Source: SURF-13 sp041695325 (GTDB taxonomy: Bacteria; Pseudomonadota; Gammaproteobacteria; SURF-13). From it: DNA of 64,000 nt. The notes under the pieces were generated by a model. It was not told where the DNA came from. It did not search any database and saw only the letters and a list, made by a program, of their open reading frames with translations. The stretch spans positions 1 through 64,000 of the forward strand of contig JBGFRC010000019.1 in NCBI GenBank assembly GCA_041695325.1, written 5' to 3'. A program made the translations under genes and the position numbers. Below are positions 18,845-26,719 of this stretch, one piece after another; positions within the stretch are counted from its first letter, which is position 1; each line of letters begins with the position of its first letter.

Positions 18845-19604
18845 GGAGGAAGCCGCGCAGAGCGCGCCGAAATTCGAGCGGATGGGACAGAAACGGCGCG
18901 TGCGCCGCGCCGGGGATAAGCCGCAGCTCGGCCCGTGTTAAATTCGCCGCCAGATAATCCTGCGCAGATACCGGGATCAGGGTGTCACGTGCGCCGGCGA
19001 TGAGCAGACAGGGCATCGGCGCGGCGACAAGGCACGGACGCAGGTCGGCGTGGCGCAAAACCTCGAGCCCTCCCTGCAATGCGGCGCGGTGCGGCGCGCC
19101 GTAACGGAACACCACTTCACGCAACTGGCGCAACAGGGCGGAGGCCTGCTCAACTCCGCGCAATTGCAAAGCGAGAAAGCGTTGTATGGTTTTGCGGTAG
19201 TCGGCGCGCAATTGCTCCGAAAATTGATCGAGCAGCTCCGGCTCCATGCCGTGCGGCCAATCGGGAGCGCTGACGAATTTCGGGGTGCTCGCCACCAGCG
19301 CCAGCTTCTTCACCCGCTGTGGATAATACGCCGCGATGTGCAGCGCCACCATGCCGCCCAGCGACCATCCGATCCAGAACGCGCGCGGCGGCGCGTGTTG
19401 CACTACCCACTCCGCCAACTGTTCCAGCTTATAGGGCTCCGGGAAGGTGCGGCTGCGGCCATGCCCCGGCAAATCCAGCGTGGTAACGCAATAATCCCGC
19501 ACCAGCGCGCGCGCCAGCTCTTGCCACACGGCGCCGTTCAAGCCCCAGCCGTGCAGCAGCACGAGGTCCGCGCCGCGGCCGCTGGTTTCGCAATACAGCG
19601 TCAT
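18837..19604 (-). CDS. bioH: Pimeloyl-[ACP] methyl ester esterase
   Basis: Alpha/beta hydrolase that removes the methyl group after chain extension and thereby releases pimeloyl-ACP. 255 aa; LHGWGLNGAVW (oxyanion region), nucleophile elbow GWSLGGMVAL, acid in GARDTLIP and His in GAAHAPFLSHP. Start overlaps the bioF stop by 4 nt. Confidence 0.95.
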   Translation of the reverse strand: MTLYCETSGRGADLVLLHGWGLNGAVWQELARALVRDYCVTTLDLPGHGRSRTFPEPYKLEQLAEWVVQHAPPRAFWIGWSLGGMVALHIAAYYPQRVKKLALVASTPKFVSAPDWPHGMEPELLDQFSEQLRADYRKTIQRFLALQLRGVEQASALLRQLREVVFRYGAPHRAALQGGLEVLRHADLRPCLVAAPMPCLLIAGARDTLIPVSAQDYLAANLTRAELRLIPGAAHAPFLSHPLEFRRALRGFLHE

Positions 19605-20776
19605 CGCACGGCGGGCGCCAGCTCGGCCAGCGCCTCCAGCAGCCTATCCACGTGTGGTTCGTCATGCGCGACGGAAAAGGTGATGCGCAAACGCGCCTGC
19701 CCCTTGGGCACGGTGGGCGGACGGATGGCGCCGGTCAAAATACCGCGCGCGTAGAGTTGTTCGGCCAGTCGCAGGGTGGTTTCATTATCGCCCATCAGCA
19801 GCGGCTGAATCGGCGTTTCAGAGCGTGACACGTTAAGTCCCATCCGCGCCGCGCCGCTGCGGAAGCGCCGCACCAGGGAAAACAGTTTTTCGCGCCGCCA
19901 GTGTTCTGTTTGCGCCAGGCGCAAACTCACCCGCGTCGCCTCGGCGATTGCGGACGGCAAGGCGGTGGTGTAGATATAGCTGCGCGCCTGCTGAATCAGC
20001 GTTTCAATCAACTCCTCGCTGCCAGCGACAAACGCGCCGAAGGTTCCCAAGGCCTTGCCCAGCGTGCCGACGAGTATCGGCACATCGTCAACGGCTGATC
20101 CGAAATGTTCTTGTGTGCCGCCGCCGGTTTTCCCCAGCACCCCGAAGGCGTGCGCATCATCCAGCATAAGCCAGGCGTCGTGTTGCCTTGCGATGCGTGA
20201 CAACTCCGGCACGGGCGCGATGTCGCCGTCCATGCTGAACACCCCATCGCTCGCGATGACGATACGCCGGCCCGTTCTCGCAACAAGCTTCTTTTCCAAA
20301 TCCCGCGTATCGGCATGGGCGTAGCGCAGCAAACGCGCTCCGGACAACAGCCCGGCGTCCAGAAGCGAGGCGTGATTCAAGCGGTCTTCCAGCACCACGT
20401 CGCCACGCCCGGCGAGCGCGCCGACGACGCCGAGGTTGGCCATGTAGCCGGTGGAAAACAGCAGCGCGCGCGGTCGCCGGGTAAACGCGGCCAGCTCCTC
20501 TTCCAGCGCATGATGCGCGCTGCCGTAGCCGGAGATCAAATGTGACGCGCCGCTGCCCACGCCGTAACGCGCCGCGCCGAGCAAGAGCGCCTTCACCACT
20601 TCAGGATGATTGGCAAGCCCCAAATAGTCATTGCCGCAAAACGAGAGACAACGCTTGCCGTCAATGACGACCTCCGCGCCGGGCGCGCTTTGCACGATAC
20701 GGCGCGAGCGATAAAGGTGTTGTTCGCGGCGCGCGGCAAGCGCGGCGGAAAGCTGCTCAACCAGCCGCCGCGCCAT
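19601..20776 (-). CDS. bioF: 8-amino-7-oxononanoate synthase
   Basis: PLP enzyme joining pimeloyl-ACP and alanine. 391 aa from the ATG at 20776, 2 nt after the bioB stop; the frame stays open a further 40 codons upstream within bioB but this is out of keeping with family length. Markers: NDYLGLANHP, SGYGSAHHALEEEL, DDAHAFGVLG, and the PLP-lysine in GTLGKALGTFGAF. Confidence 0.97.
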   Translation of the reverse strand: MARRLVEQLSAALAARREQHLYRSRRIVQSAPGAEVVIDGKRCLSFCGNDYLGLANHPEVVKALLLGAARYGVGSGASHLISGYGSAHHALEEELAAFTRRPRALLFSTGYMANLGVVGALAGRGDVVLEDRLNHASLLDAGLLSGARLLRYAHADTRDLEKKLVARTGRRIVIASDGVFSMDGDIAPVPELSRIARQHDAWLMLDDAHAFGVLGKTGGGTQEHFGSAVDDVPILVGTLGKALGTFGAFVAGSEELIETLIQQARSYIYTTALPSAIAEATRVSLRLAQTEHWRREKLFSLVRRFRSGAARMGLNVSRSETPIQPLLMGDNETTLRLAEQLYARGILTGAIRPPTVPKGQARLRITFSVAHDEPHVDRLLEALAELAPAVR

Positions 20777-20778
20777 TT

Positions 20779-21756
20779 TTAAACCGGACGCAGGCCTAGC
20801 TTGCCCAGCAATGCCTGGTCCTGGTGCGCACGCGGATTGCCGGTGGTGAGCAATTTGTCGCCGTAGAAGATCGAATTTGCGCCTGCGAGAAAGCACAGCG
20901 CCTGCACCGCCTCGGGCATCTGCTCGCGCCCGGCGGAAAGCCGGATGCGGCTTTTAGGCATCAGAATGCGCGCCGCCGCGATGGTGCGCACAAACTCAAA
21001 AGGGTCGAGCGCCTCGGCGCCGTAGAGCGGCGTGCCCTCCACCTGCACCAGGTTATTAATCGGCACGCTCTCCGGCGGCGGGTCGAGATTGGCCAGTTGC
21101 GCGATCAGCCCGGCGCGCGCGCGCCGCGTCTCGCCCATGCCGACGATGCCGCCGCAGCACACCTTGATGCCCGCCGCGCGCACCCGCTCCAGGGTGTCGA
21201 GGCGGTCCTGGTAATCGCGCGTGGAAATAATCTTGCCGTAAAATTCCGGCGCGGTGTCAAGATTGTGGTTGTAGTAATCCAGGCCCGCTTGTTTCAACTG
21301 TTCGGCCTGGCCCTCGCGCAACATGCCGAGCGTGGCGCAGGTCTCCAGCCCCAGCGCGCGCACCGCCTGGATCATCTCCAGCACCGGCTGCAAATCCTGC
21401 TGCTTCGGTCCGCGCCACGCCGCGCCCATGCAGAAGCGCGTCGCGCCGCTCTCCCTGGCCGCGCGCGCCGCCGCCAGCACCTGCCCCAGCGCGAGCAGCG
21501 GCTGATTTTGCACGCCGGTGTGATAACGCGCCGCCTGCGGGCAATAACCGCAGTCTTCCGGACAGCCGCCGGTCTTGATGGAGAGCAGCGTGGAGAGTTG
21601 CACCTCGTTGGCGTCGAAGTGCTCGCGGTGTACGGTTTGCGCGCGGAACAGCAGATCATTAAACGGCAGATCAAACAGCGCTTCCACCTCGGCGAGCCTG
21701 ACAGGGCTGGCGCGCGCACGCGCTGGCGTACCCACCTCCGCTAACTGTGCATCCAT
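20779..21756 (-). CDS. bioB: Biotin synthase
   Basis: Radical-SAM enzyme inserting sulfur into dethiobiotin. 325 aa from the ATG at 21756, chosen for the strong AAGGAGGGG ribosome site. The 4Fe-4S cysteines are C65, C69 and C72 in GGCPEDCGYC; YYNHNLDTAPEFY and the RLSAGREQM motif (Arg ligand of the 2Fe-2S cluster) are present. First gene of the biotin operon. The 190-bp gap to comF shows no convincing BirA operator. Confidence 0.97.
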   Translation of the reverse strand: MDAQLAEVGTPARARASPVRLAEVEALFDLPFNDLLFRAQTVHREHFDANEVQLSTLLSIKTGGCPEDCGYCPQAARYHTGVQNQPLLALGQVLAAARAARESGATRFCMGAAWRGPKQQDLQPVLEMIQAVRALGLETCATLGMLREGQAEQLKQAGLDYYNHNLDTAPEFYGKIISTRDYQDRLDTLERVRAAGIKVCCGGIVGMGETRRARAGLIAQLANLDPPPESVPINNLVQVEGTPLYGAEALDPFEFVRTIAAARILMPKSRIRLSAGREQMPEAVQALCFLAGANSIFYGDKLLTTGNPRAHQDQALLGKLGLRPV

Positions 21757-21948
21757 GATCCCCTCCTTATGGCCCTTGTGATAGCAGTCGCGGCCGTCCA
21801 TGGCGGGACTTCATCTACTTACCTTACGCACCGGCCCAGCCATCCCTGGCTGGGCGCTCGCTGCTTCGCAACTCGCCCATGATCCTTAACCCTCAACCAG
21901 GTTACAATCACGCCATGATAACGGCTGCCTACAGGCTGTCAACCTGAC

Positions 21949-22674
21949 ATGGGACCAAATGTAAACGGTCGTATAAAAAGTATGCAATCCTGGCTGATGC
22001 CACGTTACTGTGCGATGTGCGGAGCGGGCGGCGGGAGCGAGTTGTGCGCCGGCTGCGAGCGGGAGTTGCCCGTCAATACGTCGTGTTGCGTGCGTTGTGC
22101 CGTGCCCTTGCCGGAGACAAAAGGCGAACTGTTGTGCGGGCCATGCACCCGGCAGCCGCCTGCGTACGACCGCGCGCTAAGCCCGCTGCGCTATGCCTAT
22201 CCGGCCGACAAACTGATCCAAAAGCTCAAGTTCAACGCGCAATTGCACCTCGCGCGCCTGCTGGGCGAGCGGCTGGCGGAACACGTGGCGCGGCATGTTG
22301 CGCAACCGCCGCAGGCGATCATCCCCGTACCGCTGCACCGCTCACGGCTGCGCGAGCGCGGATTCAACCAGGCGCTGGAGCTGGCGCGGCCCATCGCGCG
22401 CCGCTTGAACATTCCGCTGGATTATCACAGCTCTGCGCGCGTGCGCGCCACTGCCGCGCAATCCCTGCTCCCCGCCGCACAGCGGCGGCGCAACATCCAG
22501 GGCGCGTTTCAAATCACCCGGCCGCTTGCCGCGCGCCATGTGGCCATCGTGGACGACGTGATGACCACCGGCCACACCGTGGAGGAATTCGCCGCCACCC
22601 TGCGCAAGGCAGGTGTGGAGAAAATCGAGGTATGGGTGCTGGCCCGCGCCGCGCAAGCAGCTACGGCATCATGA
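21949..22674 (+). CDS. comF: ComF family protein (phosphoribosyltransferase-like)
   Basis: ComF/GntX-type protein tied to DNA uptake and use in competent bacteria; exact biochemistry is unsettled. An N-terminal zinc ribbon has four CxxC-like pairs (CAMCG, CAGCE, CVRCA, CGPC), followed by a PRTase fold with VPLHRSRLRERGFNQ and the PRPP loop VAIVDDVMTTGHTV. 241 aa from the first start; an internal ATG at 21982 may be the true start. The 3' end overlaps the convergent membrane protein gene. Confidence 0.92.
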   Translation: MGPNVNGRIKSMQSWLMPRYCAMCGAGGGSELCAGCERELPVNTSCCVRCAVPLPETKGELLCGPCTRQPPAYDRALSPLRYAYPADKLIQKLKFNAQLHLARLLGERLAEHVARHVAQPPQAIIPVPLHRSRLRERGFNQALELARPIARRLNIPLDYHSSARVRATAAQSLLPAAQRRRNIQGAFQITRPLAARHVAIVDDVMTTGHTVEEFAATLRKAGVEKIEVWVLARAAQAATAS

Positions 22675-23401
22675 CGTTGGGCTGCTCGGCGAACACGTCC
22701 CGGTAGGCGGCATAACCCGCGGCAAACAACACCGGCAGCAACACCAGCCAGCCCAGCATGAACGGGATGGAGGCCGCGACGGCGAGCACGAGGTAAATCA
22801 GGCCGAACACGATAAACGGCGCCCAGTTTTCCGCCACGGCAAAGAAGCTTTCCTTGAGCGAGGAAACCGGCTCGCGCCTGGAAAAGCACACCAGCGGCAC
22901 GGCGAAGGTGTAGGCCATGAACAGCGGCAGCATCAGGATCAGCGCCAGCATCAAGGCCGTCAAACCCGCCTGCAGCATATTCGCCATCGCCTCCGGGTCG
23001 GGCTCGCCGCCCGGCATCATGCCGCCCATCAACTGCGTACCCATCATGCCGCCGCCCACCACCAGGGCGATCACAACGCTGATCACGATTCCCGCGCCGA
23101 CAAATATGAGCGCGAGAATGAGCAGCGGCCTGAACAGCTCGCCAAAGCCGGAAAACAGCAGATTGAAATTGACCGGCTCGTTTTTATGCAGCCGGTCCAG
23201 CGCGACGTACAGTCCTGCGGACAACATGACCCCGGCAATCATGCTGATCAGAGCGCCCAGCAACGGGATGAAATTCAGCAGCAGCATGATGAGCACCAGT
23301 GCCGCCGTCATGGCGATCAACAAGCCGGGGCGTTTCATGAACAAGCGCCAGCCCTCCGCAAACCAGGCCGCGCCGCGCTCGATGGAAACGGTTCGATGCA
23401 T
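22661..23401 (-). CDS. BPSS1780-like polytopic membrane protein
   Basis: 246 aa, start MHRTVSIERGAAWFAEGWRLF followed by five or six hydrophobic segments (PGLLIAMTAALVLIMLLL, LLILALIFVGAGIVISVVIA, ALMLALILMLPLFMAYTFAVPL, IVFGLIYLVLAVAASIPFML). A Met/Gly-rich loop (GGGMMGTQLMGGMMPGG) sits in the middle. The opening WxxxGWxLF and the layout fit the BPSS1780 family, of unknown function. Confidence 0.75.
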   Translation of the reverse strand: MHRTVSIERGAAWFAEGWRLFMKRPGLLIAMTAALVLIMLLLNFIPLLGALISMIAGVMLSAGLYVALDRLHKNEPVNFNLLFSGFGELFRPLLILALIFVGAGIVISVVIALVVGGGMMGTQLMGGMMPGGEPDPEAMANMLQAGLTALMLALILMLPLFMAYTFAVPLVCFSRREPVSSLKESFFAVAENWAPFIVFGLIYLVLAVAASIPFMLGWLVLLPVLFAAGYAAYRDVFAEQPNVMMP

Positions 23402-23482
23402 GTCCCTACCCTCCCTTTGGATAGTTTATGTCAAATGGGGTCAGACTGAGCCTCTCTGACCTGAAAATTTGGGGTCGCCCCT

Positions 23483-25273
23483 TTACGGATAAGCCTCGCG
23501 CCAATCCACCGGGACAAGGGGACCGGGGGTCATGGCCCAATACAAAATTTGCCTGCGCATTCCATCGGCCGTCGTCCAATTCAGGGTAAAGCCGTCGGCG
23601 GCAAAGGCGCTGAGATCGGCCCTGGCGTTCACTGTGCTCGGGCCTCGGGCCAGAGTCAGGACGTCGCTACTCGAGGTGTACATATTGGCATCAGTGACAC
23701 TCCCAGAGGGTCGTTCCTGGAACCAAACGCCACCCCGGCTCGCAGCAGAGCGCGCGGCTCCAAGAGAAATTGCCCCACCCGAAGAAATAGCCGTGGTCGC
23801 AGCCCGATTAAAACTGGTCAGCAGCACCTGCGCGGGCTGGAATCCAACCCCGGTAACAGTTTGAGCACCGGCAGCAGTTGGCTGATTAAATGCTCCTACC
23901 TGATGGCCGCCCCCTTTCAGTGCGAGGTAAAAAATCTCTGTATTAGCAGCCGGTGGATCCAATTTATTAATCGTGTAGCCATCGGCATCCATAGACACGA
24001 AGTCCGCGATGGCATCCTGCGTACGGGGATCCTCGGGATCCAAGAGCAGAATGGCTCGATTGATTCTCTGTTGCCAGCGCTGCCTATTCCTAAAGCCGCC
24101 ATGATTGACGGCGGATACGACAGCGGCACGCGCTGTGGCGCTCTTGGCAAGGCCGAGTCCGATCTCGGCACGTACTTCCGAGGTATCAATGTCTCCTCTG
24201 TGCCCCCACAGAAACATGATGAAATCCGGCCTGAAACCCACTCCCGTCACGCCTTGATTCCCCCCGGCGGTGGTCAAGGTAAAGCTGCCTGCCTTGGCAT
24301 GGGTAATACCGCCCCCCAACGCGATGTAATGCACCAGGTAGGGGTTGGGATCGCTCACAACATTCCAATTCAGTGTGAAGCCATCGGTATCGAATGACGC
24401 CAACGAGGCCTGCGCCAGCACTGCCGGAGCAGCCGCTCCTACATTATTAGCCAGAAAAATGATTGAATTGGAGACTGAACGTCTGCGCCCGGATCTAGAC
24501 ACGCTGGTATCATCCACATTGACCACTGCGGCGGCGCGCTGTTCCGCGGCAGCGGTCGCAAAACCCGCGCCAGCATTAAGATGCTGCGCAAAGCCTGTGG
24601 CCGCTTGCCGAGTCCAGAAAAAAATCACGGCTCGGGGAGTAAACCCAAGACCCGTGACAGACTGGCTGGTCGAACCCGCCGCCACCGGCTTGGTCAACGT
24701 GCCCTGAAAAACGCCCGCGGCTAACACTGCCCGCTCCACCACGCGGCGCGCTGTGCCCACCGTGCCGCTGGAGGTGACGAGGCATTGGTTTTGAGAGACC
24801 GCGGTGCCGCTGGAATGGCTGGCCGCCGTGGTGCCGGCCACGCCACGCTTGGCGCCGGTCAATTGGGTGGCCGTCTTGGCGACGTAGTTGATCGCCTCTC
24901 CGCCGATGGTGATGCGCCCGTGCGCGCCAAAACCGCTGGTGCTGGCCAGCGGTATCACGGTATCGGTGGCGGTGATGGCGCTGCTCAGGGTGGAGAGAGC
25001 GTTGTTGGCCGCCGCCGTGGTGGTGAAGCTGCCCACGCCCACGGTTTGGGTGGAGGAGAGCGAGGCACAGGAGACCCCACTCTTCAGTTGATAGGCCGCG
25101 TGCTCCAGACCGGACTCGGCCACAAACAACGCTTGGGCGGAGTGCAGGTGGTCGCCGCTGGCGGCGCTGCCGCCCACAAACAGATAAGTCGCCACCGACG
25201 CCAGCAGGCCGAAGACGGCAATCAGCACCACCGCAGCGATGAGCAGGGCACCGCGTTGTTGCCGCCATTTCAT
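23483..25273 (-). CDS. MshP-position minor pilin with three adhesin-like repeats
   Basis: 596 aa, far longer than MshP (~150). N-terminus QRGALLIAAVVLIAVFGLLA is a PilX/MshP-type hydrophobic helix lacking the E5 of standard pilins. Residues ~100-160 form a small beta domain (VIPLASTSGFGAHGRITI). Then come three related units of about 125 residues, ~189-321, ~327-453 and ~458-582, each opening with (V)TGxGFxP and closing with DGFTLNW or DGYTINK plus YLAL/YIAL/YWAM. Comparable units occur in phage and metagenomic surface proteins. Probably a pilus-tip or surface binding protein; last gene of the msh locus, in the place of mshP/mshQ. Confidence 0.75.
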   Translation of the reverse strand: MKWRQQRGALLIAAVVLIAVFGLLASVATYLFVGGSAASGDHLHSAQALFVAESGLEHAAYQLKSGVSCASLSSTQTVGVGSFTTTAAANNALSTLSSAITATDTVIPLASTSGFGAHGRITIGGEAINYVAKTATQLTGAKRGVAGTTAASHSSGTAVSQNQCLVTSSGTVGTARRVVERAVLAAGVFQGTLTKPVAAGSTSQSVTGLGFTPRAVIFFWTRQAATGFAQHLNAGAGFATAAAEQRAAAVVNVDDTSVSRSGRRRSVSNSIIFLANNVGAAAPAVLAQASLASFDTDGFTLNWNVVSDPNPYLVHYIALGGGITHAKAGSFTLTTAGGNQGVTGVGFRPDFIMFLWGHRGDIDTSEVRAEIGLGLAKSATARAAVVSAVNHGGFRNRQRWQQRINRAILLLDPEDPRTQDAIADFVSMDADGYTINKLDPPAANTEIFYLALKGGGHQVGAFNQPTAAGAQTVTGVGFQPAQVLLTSFNRAATTAISSGGAISLGAARSAASRGGVWFQERPSGSVTDANMYTSSSDVLTLARGPSTVNARADLSAFAADGFTLNWTTADGMRRQILYWAMTPGPLVPVDWREAYP

Positions 25274-25275
25274 GC

Positions 25276-25809
25276 TTAGGGGAAGTTCCTCGGATTGATG
25301 GTATCGCGGAAGGTCAGGTTATAGTCGCCCTGGGGCCCGCTTGCCTGCACCCTCGCGGTCACCTGAATGTAATAGGCCAGGGAGGCCTGGGGTGCAGTGG
25401 CGCCATTGCTTTGCAGCAAGGCGAACTCCAGCAAATTGACATTATCCGCCAGCGCGATGCCATTGCGCTGCAGGGTGGTTCCGGAGAGGGCATAGTTTAC
25501 GCTGGTAATCGCATCCGTGGCCGGGTCGTAGGCGCTGAAATGGATGGCCATGCTGGGCGCAGCGCCGCTGATGGCCACGCTAAGGTTGCGATGGGCGTCG
25601 CGCAGGTCGCGCGTCATGCGCTCGAAGGCGACGCGCGCCTGCCAGTCCTGTTCCGTGATATTCTCGCCACCGAAATAGGCGCCGAAACCGCGCCCCAGGA
25701 TCATGGCGCCGACGGAGAAAATGATGCTGACCACCACGATGACGACGATGACCTCCATCAGGCTGAAGCCGCTCCCGGGCTGCGCGGCAATTTTGGGAGC
25801 TGCCCGCAT
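25276..25809 (-). CDS. mshO: MSHA minor prepilin, MshO-like
   Basis: 177 aa. Type III-like prepilin leader ends GSG, then FSLMEVIVVIVVVSIIFSV with Glu at +5; PilD should cleave before Phe. Globular beta-rich C-terminal domain. Lies between MshD-like and the MshP-position gene with 1-2 nt gaps. The family name is assigned by position and size. Confidence 0.85.
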   Translation of the reverse strand: MRAAPKIAAQPGSGFSLMEVIVVIVVVSIIFSVGAMILGRGFGAYFGGENITEQDWQARVAFERMTRDLRDAHRNLSVAISGAAPSMAIHFSAYDPATDAITSVNYALSGTTLQRNGIALADNVNLLEFALLQSNGATAPQASLAYYIQVTARVQASGPQGDYNLTFRDTINPRNFP

Positions 25810-25810
25810 G

Positions 25811-26215
25811 TCAGTAATTGGCCACCAGGGTTTTATATTGCGCGACCTGTGAGCCCTCGCGTGTCACGGTCACCACCAGTACCCGGTATCTGGCGGTGTC
25901 GGTGTCCACCGGCCATGGCTCCGAAGAAAACGCCGCGGTGTAACCCAGCATCTGGCTGCAGAACGCCGGCGGCGAAGCTACGCCGCACGGATCATAGATG
26001 CCGCTGTAACCCTGCGTCTGGCGCGTGGCGCGTATCAGTTCCATGCGCTCTTGCGCCAATTGCGTGGCTTGGGTCATCTGGCCGGGGGTAGGCGAGCCGC
26101 GTAGTGCGCTGGACAAACCCTGCATCACCCCCACCGCCGCGATGCTCACCACCACGATGAAGACGACGAGTTCAACCAGCGAGAGACCGCGCTGCCTGGC
26201 CGTTATAGTGTTCAT
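25811..26215 (-). CDS. mshD: MSHA minor prepilin, MshD-like
   Basis: 134 aa; leader MNTITARQRG then LSLVELVVFIVVVSIAAVG. Cleavage before Leu with Glu at +5. A single Cys pair (DPCG and FCSQ) may form a disulfide. Overlaps mshC by 4 nt. Confidence 0.85.
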   Translation of the reverse strand: MNTITARQRGLSLVELVVFIVVVSIAAVGVMQGLSSALRGSPTPGQMTQATQLAQERMELIRATRQTQGYSGIYDPCGVASPPAFCSQMLGYTAAFSSEPWPVDTDTARYRVLVVTVTREGSQVAQYKTLVANY

Positions 26216-26664
26216 GGCACAGTCACACGTCCGGTCTGTTGCGTAATGACCACGCTGCGGGTCTGGCCGCTGGCGGTATCGGTCAGGGTGATGGTGGCGT
26301 CCGCGCCTAGCGCGCCGCTGCTGGTGTAGGGCGCGCCTTTTCCATCGAAGGCGTAACTGCCGGCCGGCGCCGTCAGGGAAACACCTTCCAATACCATGGG
26401 TGCGGTACTGCCCGTGGCGGGATGCACCACGGCGCCGCTGGCGTTGGCGAAGCTGTAACTACTCGTCTGCAGATTGATAAAGTGGCGCGCGCCGCGCGTC
26501 ATGGAAAGCGACTGGACGTAACGTATATCGCCCGCCAACTGTTGCGCCTGGGCGCCGAGATTGACGGCCCTGCCGGGAAACAGCGTAGTGGCCATCACCG
26601 CGATGAGGGAGATGAGCAGGATGGTGAGCACCAGCTCGATCAGGCTGTAACCCCGGCCGGCCAT
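26212..26664 (-). CDS. mshC: MSHA minor prepilin, MshC-like
   Basis: 150 aa from the ATG at 26664 (AGGG upstream), giving a short leader MAGRG then YSLIELVLTILLISLIAVM. An upstream ATG at 26694 is possible. The C-terminal region is GspH-like, with ADATITLTDTASGQTRSV. Confidence 0.85.
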   Translation of the reverse strand: MAGRGYSLIELVLTILLISLIAVMATTLFPGRAVNLGAQAQQLAGDIRYVQSLSMTRGARHFINLQTSSYSFANASGAVVHPATGSTAPMVLEGVSLTAPAGSYAFDGKGAPYTSSGALGADATITLTDTASGQTRSVVITQQTGRVTVP

Positions 26665-26719
26665 AACGCCCTGGTTTATTGTTTGTGAGCACACCTTACT
26701 CGCTTCCCGGACAGATGCC

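Noticed and set aside
21757..21948. Possible BirA operator between bioB and comF
   Set aside because: GGTTACAA near 21900 resembles one half-site, but no TTGTAAACC-like partner stands at the required 14-16 bp spacing.
23402..23482. GGGGTCAGACTGA-type sequence after the minor pilin gene, with a relative at 50709-50770
   Set aside because: The similarity is short and mirror-like; it may be a REP-type unit, but two fragments are too little to define a family here.
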